A program made the position numbers and the translations under genes. Below, one piece after another: positions 17,664-25,958 of a stretch of 60,662 bases of DNA (the first letter of the stretch is position 1; every line of letters begins with the position of its first letter). The notes beneath the pieces are model-generated. The model was not told the DNA's origin, did no database searches, and worked only from the letters and a program-made list of their open reading frames with translations. The DNA is from a virus. The DNA is taken from positions 1 through 60,662 of IMG/VR virus record IMGVR_UViG_3300025759_000100. One strand, written 5' to 3'.

Positions 17664-19529
17664 TTATGTAACCTCACACGATCCGCCTGCGCAAGCTAGC
17701 TCACCAGAGAGATCTGTATTATCCTCGGTCTCCATTACATTTGATAAGTCAACAGTATCTAGCGACTTAACCATTTCATTGAATTTAGTTTTAGTAATGT
17801 CCTCAAATGGCGCTTGAGTATATGTACCACCGTTATATGGTAGAACAGATAAACCGTTATAGTACTCCCTGTTCTTCCACATCCACTCACCAGCTTCTTC
17901 CCACTCATTAGCTTTTAAACTAATGGTAGCAGAAACATTGTGAGTGTTTGAACCGTTCCTGTGTCCAGATGAAACCCAGTCTATTGATACTGCCTTTACT
18001 CTTTCAAGTAAATCAAAAGCAGATTCAGTTCTTACAATAGAACCTTCAGGTGCCGCTTGCGGTACACTGATCACTGCTGTATCATGAGGTCTGAAGTATT
18101 CATCTTCGATTAACTCAGGATGGTTATTAACTAGGTAAGAATAAATAGCTTCATTCTTACCAACTCGTAGTCTACGCACGTAATGCTTGTTATGCCAAGC
18201 GTGTATACCAGATGATGTACCCAGTACTAGAGATGTGGTACCAGCTGGCTTAACACATGTTGTACGTGCAGCTTTGTTGATACCTATGAGCTTTGCAACT
18301 CTACTGTTTTCGCGCTTAACAATATCAGCGGCTTTCTTCATATCAAGATTCATAACCTTGTTAGAGCCGATACCTGTCATTGACACGCCGATCAAAGCGT
18401 CTTTCTCAGTTGTATCTTTCCATACTTCACGTAAGTAGTGGAAGTCTGTATAACCAGCTTGCAACGTACCTATGAAGGCAGCAACTTTAACTCTAGCGTT
18501 TAAATCATCTTGATCAACTATATCTGATACGTTAACCTCACATAAGTTACAGAACTGATAAGGACGAAGAGCAATCTCACAGCATGGGTTTGTTCCCCAG
18601 TCCTTATCATTGTTTAGGTAGATACCTGGTTCACCAGCTCCTGATGCTTCAACTCTTTTCCACAGATCCATAAAGAACTCTTTCTTAACTTTATGTCTCA
18701 TTAACACGGCAGAGTTGTTAGCTCTACCACGCTGAGGGTTAAGCTCCCACCAGTTACCTGACTTACAAGAGATCATCTCTTCATCCGTTGCACTAAATAA
18801 TGATATGAGTGCTGCACGTCGAATCCCACCAGCCAGAACAGCATCTGCGATGTGACAAATGATATCGTGTACTTCAAGACTTGAAAGTTGTGTTCCATCT
18901 TCTTTATCATCTAGTATACCTTTGATTTTAACTAAACACTCTTTGAGTGGCTGTGGGCCAGGAGCTTTACCTCCTGACGTCACTAGCCTTGCACCTTTAG
19001 GTCTGATGTCTGAGAAGTCAAACTTCACCTTAGAACATCTACGACCACCGAGGTACGACTCAATAAGTACCTTCACACTGTCAGCCCAACCTTCAATACT
19101 GTCACCGATTACAAATCTTCTCTCTCGTTTTTCAAAAGGCTTGATGACGAAAGGAAGCTTTCTAACGTGGTGATTCTGGACTGAATAGCCAACACCACAT
19201 CCCGATAATAGTAAGAACATAGTTTCACTGAAACTATCAATGTGATCAACGGGAAGGTAACTACAGTTGTAAAGACGATTAGGAGAAATCTCAATAGGCT
19301 TTCCACTAAACTGAAGAGATCGCATCGACGGCAGAACCTTTTTGTTGTAAACCATTTCATAAGCTTCTTCTATTTGTTGCTTCAGATCTGGATATTTCTT
19401 AACATGCATCTCTTTGTTACGCGTAACTAACTCTCCCCACGTTTCTCTTCTGTTAAGCTCAGGTATATACTTGGCATACTTCATATGCACTGTAATATCT
19501 GATAAAATATCTCTACTGATCTGGCTCAT
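17664..19529 (-). CDS. nrdJ: Class II (adenosylcobalamin-dependent) ribonucleotide reductase
   Basis: 621 residues, monomeric NrdJ/RTPR type. Features seen: YNCSY with the first redox cysteine C89; NPCCEIALRPYQFCNLCEV at 314-332 with thiyl cysteine C316, catalytic E318 and the second redox cysteine nearby; PAGTTSLVLGTSSGIHAWH, the conserved C-terminal barrel segment; and a tail CAGGSC (C613, C618) that recycles the active-site disulfide. The enzyme makes deoxyribonucleoside triphosphates without oxygen but needs vitamin B12 cofactor from the cell. It is about 120 residues shorter than the Lactobacillus enzyme. It is the last gene of the minus-strand replication operon. Confidence 0.93.
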   Translation of the reverse strand: MSQISRDILSDITVHMKYAKYIPELNRRETWGELVTRNKEMHVKKYPDLKQQIEEAYEMVYNKKVLPSMRSLQFSGKPIEISPNRLYNCSYLPVDHIDSFSETMFLLLSGCGVGYSVQNHHVRKLPFVIKPFEKRERRFVIGDSIEGWADSVKVLIESYLGGRRCSKVKFDFSDIRPKGARLVTSGGKAPGPQPLKECLVKIKGILDDKEDGTQLSSLEVHDIICHIADAVLAGGIRRAALISLFSATDEEMISCKSGNWWELNPQRGRANNSAVLMRHKVKKEFFMDLWKRVEASGAGEPGIYLNNDKDWGTNPCCEIALRPYQFCNLCEVNVSDIVDQDDLNARVKVAAFIGTLQAGYTDFHYLREVWKDTTEKDALIGVSMTGIGSNKVMNLDMKKAADIVKRENSRVAKLIGINKAARTTCVKPAGTTSLVLGTSSGIHAWHNKHYVRRLRVGKNEAIYSYLVNNHPELIEDEYFRPHDTAVISVPQAAPEGSIVRTESAFDLLERVKAVSIDWVSSGHRNGSNTHNVSATISLKANEWEEAGEWMWKNREYYNGLSVLPYNGGTYTQAPFEDITKTKFNEMVKSLDTVDLSNVMETEDNTDLSGELACAGGSCEVT

Positions 19530-19665
19530 TTACTTCTTTTAAAACTGTTAAACATAAATCTACAAATGGTAGGTAGAACACGTGGTTATTCCTATCATCT
19601 CCTTCGTAAGACCTAAACCCTACTAATATTCCTGGGTAGAACCCAATTGTTATTTCCCAACTCAT
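19513..19665 (-). CDS. 50-residue conserved phage microprotein
   Basis: The sequence begins MSWEITIGFYPGILVGFRSY and contains HVFYLPFVDLCLTVLK. The ATG overlaps the upstream endonuclease stop as ATGA, and its stop lies 17 nt inside the reductase gene, so it fills the gap between the two exactly. The segment FYLPF-x-D suggests a small hydrophobic fold. I recall the MSWEI-x-IGFYPGIL beginning from other marine phages. Function unknown; a partner of the reductase is one possibility. Confidence 0.65.
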   Translation of the reverse strand: MSWEITIGFYPGILVGFRSYEGDDRNNHVFYLPFVDLCLTVLKEVNEPDQ

Positions 19666-20120
19666 TGTTTGCTTTTAATTATTTCAACAACCTTATCGCA
19701 TTCCTTCTGATTCTGGGGTTTATATAAAGTCACAGGCATATCGTGTTTGTTAATGTATTTCTTAAACATCTTCCAACGCATAGGAAAACTTTCGTTTGCC
19801 CTGCCTTTTGTTTCAATTATAAAACCCTCACCGATGAAATCAGGAGTGTACTTGATAGGTAATATTTTCTTTTCTCCGCGATTCACCATATCGCCTTTAC
19901 CGTTACTCTGACGCTCGTAACATTGTATGTCGCACATAAATCCTTCTTGAAGAACAAATGTCTCCGGCTCGTACTCGGCTTTGATCTTAGCTTTCTTTAG
20001 TGCTTGATACATATAACGTTCAAGACCCGAGGCGAAGGTTATACCATCGTATTTAACCTTCTTTGACCTTACTGGACCTCGTTTCTTGCTTTTAGTTTTA
20101 TGCGTCGTCTTTCGTCCCAA
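19662..20120 (-). CDS. T7 endonuclease I-like Holliday junction resolvase
   Basis: 152 residues, close to the 149 of T7 gp3. The PD-(D/E)xK core is visible: E34 in SGLERY, D94 in YTPDFIG, and E103/K105 in IIETKGR. A basic N-terminus (KTKSKKRGPVRSKK) suits branched-DNA binding. The family resolves branched replication and recombination intermediates and trims DNA before packaging. The start is a TTG at 20118-20120, the only usable start after an in-frame stop, and lies inside the end of the upstream MazG-like gene. DUF1064-type nucleases share the same core and cannot be excluded. Confidence 0.8.
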   Translation of the reverse strand: MGRKTTHKTKSKKRGPVRSKKVKYDGITFASGLERYMYQALKKAKIKAEYEPETFVLQEGFMCDIQCYERQSNGKGDMVNRGEKKILPIKYTPDFIGEGFIIETKGRANESFPMRWKMFKKYINKHDMPVTLYKPQNQKECDKVVEIIKSKQ

Positions 20121-20379
20121 CGATATCGTGGATTAGTTCACGAGCTGTTTGTATATACAATATCGCATCCATTAGTTCTTCTTGAATATCATTGAGATAC
20201 CCATCAAGATCTTTATGTCCGCCTTTCATTTCAGCGTGCAGTGTGCGACCGTACTTAACAAAGCCTTCGTCAGATCGCTGCGTAAACTTTTCACATACGC
20301 GTTGTACTACTGGGTCACGAAACTTGAAAGTCTTAATATTATCTACCGACTTTGAATCCATTATTTCTCTGCTGCTCAT
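20098..20379 (-). CDS. Small MazG-like helical protein
   Basis: 93 residues, all-helical. The segment DLDGYLNDIQEELMDAILYIQ holds the E-E-x-x-x-D pattern of MazG-type nucleotide pyrophosphohydrolases, preceded by RSDEGFVKYG, seen in phage relatives. Such enzymes hydrolyse (d)NTPs to monophosphates. It overlaps its neighbours on both sides (ATGA with the GIY-YIG/MazG gene). Two MazG-type genes side by side beside a hydroxymethylase-like gene suggest nucleotide-pool editing (inference). Confidence 0.6.
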   Translation of the reverse strand: MSSREIMDSKSVDNIKTFKFRDPVVQRVCEKFTQRSDEGFVKYGRTLHAEMKGGHKDLDGYLNDIQEELMDAILYIQTARELIHDIVGTKDDA

Positions 20380-21185
20380 AGTGTATCTTTTACAAATGTT
20401 CCGTTAATCATTTTACCTGTACGCTTACTAATAACGTCGTATGCTGAGTCAATGCAGGTTTCAATTGATACACCACCTAGTCTAGCTAGATTAGTTAACA
20501 CAACAACCATATCACCGATAGCATCGATAAACTCAGGCTCATCGTTCTTTAGTATGGCTCTACCAAGCTCACCAGCCTCTTCCATAAGCTTTAAGTATTG
20601 AGTTTTAGTATCGCCTTTATCATATAAGCCTCGCTCATTAGCCCACGCTCTAATTAAATCAAAACGATCAGGTTGTCTACGACCACCTATATGTAGAGAA
20701 CCTGTCTTTGTTTCAGTGAAACTGTTGTTATCAAAGAATCTAGCGAACGCTTTGTTATATACATAGCATCTATCATTATTATACATAGATGTTTTTACGT
20801 TATTCATAATCCAGTCTATCGACTTAGCGTCAATACAACAACGTCCGTGCTCTGTTTCCCAGCTCATACCGATCTCGTACATAAGTCTACCTTTTAGCTT
20901 ATTAACCGGACACGGAAACGTAGTTGTTTGTTCTGTTATATTTATCTTCATTAAATTTAATTCTTGTTTTATAGGGTTTAAATCTTTATACAGTTTGCGA
21001 TCTACTTTGTAGCCATATTCTTTCTGCAACTCTATTTCTCTGTGAGAGATATAGCAAATGTCATCCGACATATCTAGTATTTCATATTCATCTTCTGTAT
21101 AACCTTGTTGCCGTGTAACTCGTTCCTTCAGGTTATTAGTTACACCTATCTTTTTACCTGGTATATGGTATATGCAGTACGTCAT
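20376..21185 (-). CDS. Fusion of a GIY-YIG-like domain and a MazG-type pyrophosphohydrolase
   Basis: 269 residues. The N-terminal ~70 residues resemble a GIY-YIG nuclease fold: CIYHI, then KKIGVTNNLKERV (the YIG motif appears as KIG, with the conserved Arg) and REIELQKEYG with a candidate catalytic Glu. The middle (about 95-185) is unassigned. The C-terminal ~80 residues are MazG-like: LMEEAGELGRAIL, then EFIDAIGDMVVVLTNLARL with the E-x-x-D metal site. Whether the degenerate GIY-YIG half cuts DNA is uncertain. The start overlaps the preceding stop (ATGA). Confidence 0.65.
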   Translation of the reverse strand: MTYCIYHIPGKKIGVTNNLKERVTRQQGYTEDEYEILDMSDDICYISHREIELQKEYGYKVDRKLYKDLNPIKQELNLMKINITEQTTTFPCPVNKLKGRLMYEIGMSWETEHGRCCIDAKSIDWIMNNVKTSMYNNDRCYVYNKAFARFFDNNSFTETKTGSLHIGGRRQPDRFDLIRAWANERGLYDKGDTKTQYLKLMEEAGELGRAILKNDEPEFIDAIGDMVVVLTNLARLGGVSIETCIDSAYDVISKRTGKMINGTFVKDTL

Positions 21186-21532
21186 TTTCTACGTCTAGCT
21201 TTAGATACTCTAATCGTTACATCACCCCACTCTTCTCTAGTGTATAAAGAGTTATTAGAGGAGCTAAATGTATTATTAATATTATCACCGTCGTTAAACG
21301 TTGTAGTTACGTCTCTGTATCTTTTCTTTTCATCGCAAAGATGTAAACACATAACCTTACCGCCATCAATACGGAGTGTGTACTCACCGTCGTGATCAAC
21401 CCTGTTTATAACTTCGCTGGTCACGTAGTCAAACACGATTATTTCATCTAGTGTAACCATCGTACATAATGTATCTTGTGCGTACGAAGCTAAGCTTATT
21501 AGCATCATACATGTTGTTAGTATTTGTTTCAT
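21182..21532 (-). CDS. Small secreted protein expressed from the early block
   Basis: 116 residues. The signal peptide MKQILTTCMMLISLASYA is cleaved before QDTLC, the typical Bacteroidetes form. The mature part is beta-rich and polar with three cysteines (LCTM, MCLHLC) and a basic end (SKARRRK). No recognised family. As an exported protein inside the replication operon it is a candidate for early changes to the periplasm or surface, such as blocking a second infection; this is inference. It overlaps both neighbours by 4 nt. Confidence 0.6.
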   Translation of the reverse strand: MKQILTTCMMLISLASYAQDTLCTMVTLDEIIVFDYVTSEVINRVDHDGEYTLRIDGGKVMCLHLCDEKKRYRDVTTTFNDGDNINNTFSSSNNSLYTREEWGDVTIRVSKARRRK

Positions 21533-22167
21533 AGTTTATTATTATATAAGTGTAAATTATGAGCATAATGGTAATACTCACCGACATCAATACCTAGCTG
21601 ATAAGCAACAAGCATTTGTAAGCTAGCAAAACAATACTGATCATTGCAGAAACCAAACCACAAATCGTTTGATCGCATAACCACAGCCATGTTAAGCTTG
21701 TTGTTTAGTATTGTAAACTGCACTGCGTAAGTACACGGAGTATCGTTATCATATGCGTGTATCTCCTTGCCATCGTAGATACTTATAGCTGCTTGTCTAG
21801 TATTTGGATTAGATAATTTATCTATAACTTTCTCTAGCTGATCGTTACGATTCCACTGCCAGCCATAGTTAGAATTAACGTTACCATTTTCATCAGCCAT
21901 TCGCGTCCATATAGGTGGTATTTTACCATAGATATCGCCTAGCTTATTTATGCTAGGGTTACCTGACAAGTACCACTGCCATTCAGCTTCTGCATACTCT
22001 CTGTTCCAATTACGCTCTCTGTCTAGTATAAACATATCGCGTGGTTTTTCCAGTGTAAAGCCTACATTAAATAAAGCTTTGGTATCACCGAACTCTATGC
22101 CATTACATCTGATCTCATTTAAGAAATATACAAATGCTTCATCTGCATTTTCAAATCTTGTTTTCAT
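21529..22167 (-). CDS. Thymidylate synthase superfamily, dCMP-hydroxymethylase-like
   Basis: 212 residues. Superfamily landmarks: E62 in AEWQWYLSGN; ADENGNVNSNYGWQW at 91-105; catalytic C145 in DTPC; RSNDLWFGFCND at 165-176; and NLHLYNN with H206/Y208. At the position where thymidylate synthase has the uracil-binding Asn (GLPFN in E. coli ThyA) this protein has D176 (GFCND). Aspartate there is the known mark of T4 gp42-type dCMP hydroxymethylase, whose segment GFRND I recall. The likely reaction is dCMP plus methylenetetrahydrofolate giving 5-hydroxymethyl-dCMP. It is shorter than ThyA (264) and T4 gp42 (246) at the C-terminus. No hydroxymethyl-dCMP kinase or glucosyltransferase was recognised. 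Confidence 0.75.
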   Translation of the reverse strand: MKTRFENADEAFVYFLNEIRCNGIEFGDTKALFNVGFTLEKPRDMFILDRERNWNREYAEAEWQWYLSGNPSINKLGDIYGKIPPIWTRMADENGNVNSNYGWQWNRNDQLEKVIDKLSNPNTRQAAISIYDGKEIHAYDNDTPCTYAVQFTILNNKLNMAVVMRSNDLWFGFCNDQYCFASLQMLVAYQLGIDVGEYYHYAHNLHLYNNKL

Positions 22168-22438
22168 CTTTATTGTATTTATCGTAATAGTATTTATAGT
22201 ATTCGTAAACCTTAGTCATAACCTCTTCGCCTCTATAAGACGTTGGATCAACACTAACAGTTGCATTAATCTGAATATCAATTTGCCATTCGTCTTTAGT
22301 ATCCCATAAAGGAGTAAAGCCTACGACTATATTGTTATTCATACACCAAGCAACGTGCCTCATGTTTTCATCACTGTAGCCTATTGACACCGGTGTTCGA
22401 CCACCCTTCTTTTTCTTCTTGTTGTTACCTATTCCCAT
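22151..22438 (-). CDS. Hypothetical protein
   Basis: 95 residues. A lysine-rich start (MGIGNNKKKKKGGRTP) is followed by a mixed alpha/beta core with WCMNN and DEWQIDIQINA, and a tyrosine-rich helix (KVYEYYKYYYDKYNK). It overlaps the primase-helicase by 10 nt and the hydroxymethylase-like gene by 17 nt. Not recognised; its place suggests a replication accessory role. Confidence 0.55.
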   Translation of the reverse strand: MGIGNNKKKKKGGRTPVSIGYSDENMRHVAWCMNNNIVVGFTPLWDTKDEWQIDIQINATVSVDPTSYRGEEVMTKVYEYYKYYYDKYNKDENKI

Positions 22439-24144
22439 GGCATAGCGTCATCTTGTGCAACATCAGCCATCATAGGTATAAAGCTACCAGATCTAGGCTC
22501 CCACGTGAAATGAGCTTCAGCTCCGTTCTCGCCTAAGTTTTGGAACTTGACTTTGAGGACTTTTGCTTTAACCGTTTTTGCTTCATAGTCACGGTGGACC
22601 AAGAGTCCATGGTAAGAAGCGTCATACCACTCTCCACCACCTTTGATATTATACATAGTAGGTTCTTCAATTTTTCCATCTTGTCCTTTATACATTTTAG
22701 TTGGGTGAGCTACAATAAATACTAGTACATCATACTTCTTAGCAAACGTTTCGATCTTCTGTAGGTATTCCATTGTGTAACGGTTTACATCATCAGAGTT
22801 AGCGTTTGTGTCTCTAACCTTATTAAAAGGGTCGATAACTAAGCATTTAATACCTTTACGTTTTACAAGTTCAGCGCCTTTGCGTAACACAGACTCAAGC
22901 GTGTAGCGGTCCATATCAATAAAGAAATAGTTGTCATTAACATGATCAGCTACTTGCTTCCATCGATCACCGCCGATATCGCTTGGCGTTGGCATATCTT
23001 GCCAGTGTTTACGCATTAGCTTATGAGCGTGTAGATATGTCGGTTGGTTTTCAGGCGACGCGTACGCAGTCTTCCATCCATAGTTGTTATTATAACCAAC
23101 AACCATTTGATCAACGAAGTCAGACTTACCAGAAGACGGGATACCTGTAACAGTGATGAACTGACCAGTATAAGTACTGAATATCTTATCAAAGTTAGGA
23201 AGTCCGACCTGGAAACCAGGCTTAAAACCATTTTGTACAAAGTCTTTAAGTTCATCTTCTATATCATATAATGTTGATACACCTTCTAGCGGTACCTGTT
23301 TACAACTGCTTATAACATTACGTAAATTATCTTTACCGTGTTTAAGCAGGTACTCATTGGCGTCTTTACAATCATCGAAGTCGACTAAGTAGCATACCTC
23401 AGCGCCTAGTCTACGTATAAACTCTTGCTTAAGAGCTTGACCAGGTTCATCGGTATCAAGAGCTAAGATAATCTCAGTCTTGTCTTCAAAATAGTCGATG
23501 CAATTATCTAGGTAATCGAGATTGTTTGAGTTTAACGTTGCACCGTTGGGTACTGATATAACGTTTTTAACTCCCGCCTCGTGCATTGCAAGCACGTCCA
23601 TCTCGCCTTCTACAATGACACATGATTCGTAACCAACGATAGAGTTGATATTGTAAAATACTTTTTCAGCGCCTTTGTACAGCTTAAAGTTTTTACGACC
23701 GTCTCTATATTTAACGTTGATCAGTTCATCACCTATAAAGTAGTTAAACTGGATGGTATTTTCGGACTTACCTGTCTGCGGCATGAACTCAAGACCTTCA
23801 CCGACACAAAGGTCAGCTAAGGTCTGAGTCGATATACCACGCGATGCAAACCACTCTTCAACTTTAGTACCTACTTTAGGTAAGCTAATAGGTTCAGGCT
23901 TTACATAAACCTTTTCGCTATTACCTTTGCGTTGGTAAGTATGTAGCTGAAAGCTTGTATCGCAATTATGACAGGTTCCGAGACCACGTTCCCAATCATA
24001 AGACGCACACTTGGCCTTTTGATTTTCAGGTTTCCTATCGTGGGAACACATAGGACAAACGCCCTGTGTTTTACCCACTTCTAGGTTGTGCTGATTGAAC
24101 TTGTCAATCGCGAATCCATTGATCTCTCTGTCTTCTACGTTCAT
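22429..24144 (-). CDS. T7 gp4-like DNA primase-helicase
   Basis: 571 residues, close to T7 gp4 (566). Zinc-binding domain with C30, C33, C58 and C61. TOPRIM primase core with VIVEGEMDVLAMHEAG (E180, D183) and ALDTDEPGQA at 228-237. RecA-like helicase with Walker A TGIPSSGKSD (K340, S341) and Walker B CLVIDPFNK (D438), then a VAHPTKMYKG segment. It primes and unwinds DNA at the phage fork. Its normal partner, a phage DNA polymerase, is not present in the window. The neighbouring upstream gene is a candidate SSB. Confidence 0.93.
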   Translation of the reverse strand: MNVEDREINGFAIDKFNQHNLEVGKTQGVCPMCSHDRKPENQKAKCASYDWERGLGTCHNCDTSFQLHTYQRKGNSEKVYVKPEPISLPKVGTKVEEWFASRGISTQTLADLCVGEGLEFMPQTGKSENTIQFNYFIGDELINVKYRDGRKNFKLYKGAEKVFYNINSIVGYESCVIVEGEMDVLAMHEAGVKNVISVPNGATLNSNNLDYLDNCIDYFEDKTEIILALDTDEPGQALKQEFIRRLGAEVCYLVDFDDCKDANEYLLKHGKDNLRNVISSCKQVPLEGVSTLYDIEDELKDFVQNGFKPGFQVGLPNFDKIFSTYTGQFITVTGIPSSGKSDFVDQMVVGYNNNYGWKTAYASPENQPTYLHAHKLMRKHWQDMPTPSDIGGDRWKQVADHVNDNYFFIDMDRYTLESVLRKGAELVKRKGIKCLVIDPFNKVRDTNANSDDVNRYTMEYLQKIETFAKKYDVLVFIVAHPTKMYKGQDGKIEEPTMYNIKGGGEWYDASYHGLLVHRDYEAKTVKAKVLKVKFQNLGENGAEAHFTWEPRSGSFIPMMADVAQDDAMPWE

Positions 24145-24145
24145 G

Positions 24146-24460
24146 TTAGAATGGCAGGTCTACTTTTTCTTCTGGCACTTGCATTGGTGGCGGACCTGCT
24201 TGTACGTCACTTCGCGGTGCGGCTTCAACATTATTACCGTTAGTCCAAACTACTTTGACATTACCTAGATATGTCTTTGCAGTCTTAGCATCACGCTCTT
24301 CTTTCGTCTGATCTACACAGACTGGACCTTGGTTACCGAACTGATCGAGATCATCGTTCAGTGTAATCGTAATAGGTAAATACTTACCTTTCTTACCATT
24401 GATGATCTTGTCTTTTGGTATCTCACTAAGGTTGATACTCGTTTTTAAAATACTTGCCAT
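24146..24460 (-). CDS. Putative single-stranded DNA-binding protein
   Basis: 104 residues. The predicted beta-rich core (KYLPITITLNDDLDQFG, AKTYLGNVKVVWTNG) would suit an OB fold. A Pro/Gly-rich linker leads to the acidic, hydrophobic tip PEEKVDLPF, very like the C-terminal tip of bacterial SSBs (DDIPF) that recruits replication enzymes. Position directly upstream of the primase-helicase supports the call. The fold itself is inferred. Confidence 0.6.
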   Translation of the reverse strand: MASILKTSINLSEIPKDKIINGKKGKYLPITITLNDDLDQFGNQGPVCVDQTKEERDAKTAKTYLGNVKVVWTNGNNVEAAPRSDVQAGPPPMQVPEEKVDLPF

Positions 24461-24630
24461 TACTTAATATCAGCTAATTGGTTAAACATACGTCTCATTT
24501 GCTCTTTAGTAGCACCGGTGCGACGTCTTAAATTATCCACCGGTTTTAAATGCGATTGCTTCGCATAAAAGTTAGACTCTTTTGTCTTAATGCCTGTTAC
24601 GTCACAGGTCTTCATCTTTGCTCTTGGCAT
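24460..24630 (-). CDS. 56-residue basic microprotein
   Basis: Starts MPRAKMKTCDVTGIKTKES and continues FYAKQSHLKPVDNLRRRTGA with a helical end. Its stop overlaps the SSB start (TAATG), which argues for translation. The basic character and position suggest DNA or RNA contact in the replisome. Not recognised. Confidence 0.55.
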   Translation of the reverse strand: MPRAKMKTCDVTGIKTKESNFYAKQSHLKPVDNLRRRTGATKEQMRRMFNQLADIK

Positions 24631-24633
24631 GGT

Positions 24634-25368
24634 TTATAGGGTTTTAGTTATTAAATGTTGCTTGTGATCAAAGTTTTCTGTCTTGTAAAACAGGTCATAT
24701 ATCTCACTAGCTTTTTCTACTTTATCTCTACCTGTTCTGTAAAAATCAGGTGAACAGTCGTACAGACCTATTTGATGCGTGTTTTTATCTATAACGATAA
24801 ACAACATATCGTAACCAAATAAGGTTCTGTATATATAAGCTTGACTGTCATAATTAAACTTTTGTGCAGACCACTTGAACTTATCAATATCGCCTGTAGT
24901 TTTAAGATCGATAACGAGCTTTTCATTATGATTAATTATATCAGCCTTGCCTTTCCAAGTATTACCAAACAAGTTTGTTATACCTGGTTCTTCATACACG
25001 ACACTGCCATTATCTGGCTGTATCAGGTCTCTGCATATATCGTTAGCCATCATCTTGTCAACCATTACCTCAATACTGTCTACTTCGTGTTGTAGTAGAC
25101 ATAACTCACCACCAGATATTTCTTTATACTTTTTAGTGTTTCGAGTTGATGATTCGATAATCTTAAATGACTTTAACTTGTCAGGCTCTAATATAGCAGT
25201 GTGGAAGTAACCACCGACTAAGAAGTTAGGGTTGTTAGGTGTTTTGTCGTACAATGACATAGGATTCTTTAGTAACTTACTAATATGAGAGTTACTTAAG
25301 AACTGATTACCAAACTCACCGTAGTAGTCTTCATCATTACGTAGTCGATCGATTATTTCTTTACTCAT
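24634..25368 (-). CDS. RecE-like / PDDEXK exonuclease
   Basis: 244 residues. The active-site core is clear: E126/E127 before GITNLFGNTWKGKADIIN (catalytic D in GKADI), then LVIDLKTTGD (D-x-K) and YDSQAYIYRTLFG (the conserved QxxxY helix). The N-terminus FLSNSHISKLLKNP and HTAILEP match exonuclease VIII-type proteins. Such enzymes chew one DNA strand to expose single strands for annealing. The Erf gene directly upstream, overlapping as ATGA, completes a two-component recombination pair. Confidence 0.85.
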   Translation of the reverse strand: MSKEIIDRLRNDEDYYGEFGNQFLSNSHISKLLKNPMSLYDKTPNNPNFLVGGYFHTAILEPDKLKSFKIIESSTRNTKKYKEISGGELCLLQHEVDSIEVMVDKMMANDICRDLIQPDNGSVVYEEPGITNLFGNTWKGKADIINHNEKLVIDLKTTGDIDKFKWSAQKFNYDSQAYIYRTLFGYDMLFIVIDKNTHQIGLYDCSPDFYRTGRDKVEKASEIYDLFYKTENFDHKQHLITKTL

Positions 25369-25898
25369 AGTTTACTTAGTTCTTCCTCTTGTTTTGAAGT
25401 AAGCTTGTACTTCGTTTTAATTGCATTAACGTTTCCTCCATTAGTTATGTATTCTTTTGCTTTGTTAAACTGCTCGACAGTTATTCTAGGCTTTACGTCA
25501 GCTTTACCGTGCGTGTTAGTTGCATCTGCGTCTTCAGTATCATCTATTAAGAATAGATTACCTAACGCGTACTTCTTACCGTAAGTACTTGCAGCACCAA
25601 ACTGTTGAGACGTCTGCATACCTTTTTGAGATAGGTCGACACCTACAACCGCAGTGGCTGTTACCTGGTTTTCACCGTCCGAGAAAATTGCTGTGGACTC
25701 GAGCATTGGCACAGGCTCTGTGGCGATGATCTGTTCTTTAACTACGACAGAAACATCGAGCTCGAGGAGAAACGGTTTTACCGCTTCTAATATGTCTTCC
25801 GCTTTACGGAAATAATACTTGCCAAACGAATTATAGCTAGACTTTTTAGCCTTTAGCTTAGTTTGGACTTGAGCTAATTTGTTATTTAGTTCTTTCAT
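25365..25898 (-). CDS. Erf-family single-strand annealing protein
   Basis: 177 residues. The hallmark SQQFGAASTYGKKYALGNLF followed by an acidic DDTEDAD is diagnostic of the Erf/Rad52-like annealing family. N-terminal FGKYYFRKAEDILEAVKPFL also matches. It pairs complementary single strands during phage recombination and works with the nuclease next door. Length is usual for a short Erf. 60 nt of non-coding DNA separates it from the upstream sigma-factor gene. Confidence 0.88.
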   Translation of the reverse strand: MKELNNKLAQVQTKLKAKKSSYNSFGKYYFRKAEDILEAVKPFLLELDVSVVVKEQIIATEPVPMLESTAIFSDGENQVTATAVVGVDLSQKGMQTSQQFGAASTYGKKYALGNLFLIDDTEDADATNTHGKADVKPRITVEQFNKAKEYITNGGNVNAIKTKYKLTSKQEEELSKL

Positions 25899-25958
25899 TT
25901 TGGTATATGGTTTACATATATATAATTACAGGTTTTAACGTGGATTTACACGAGTAAA

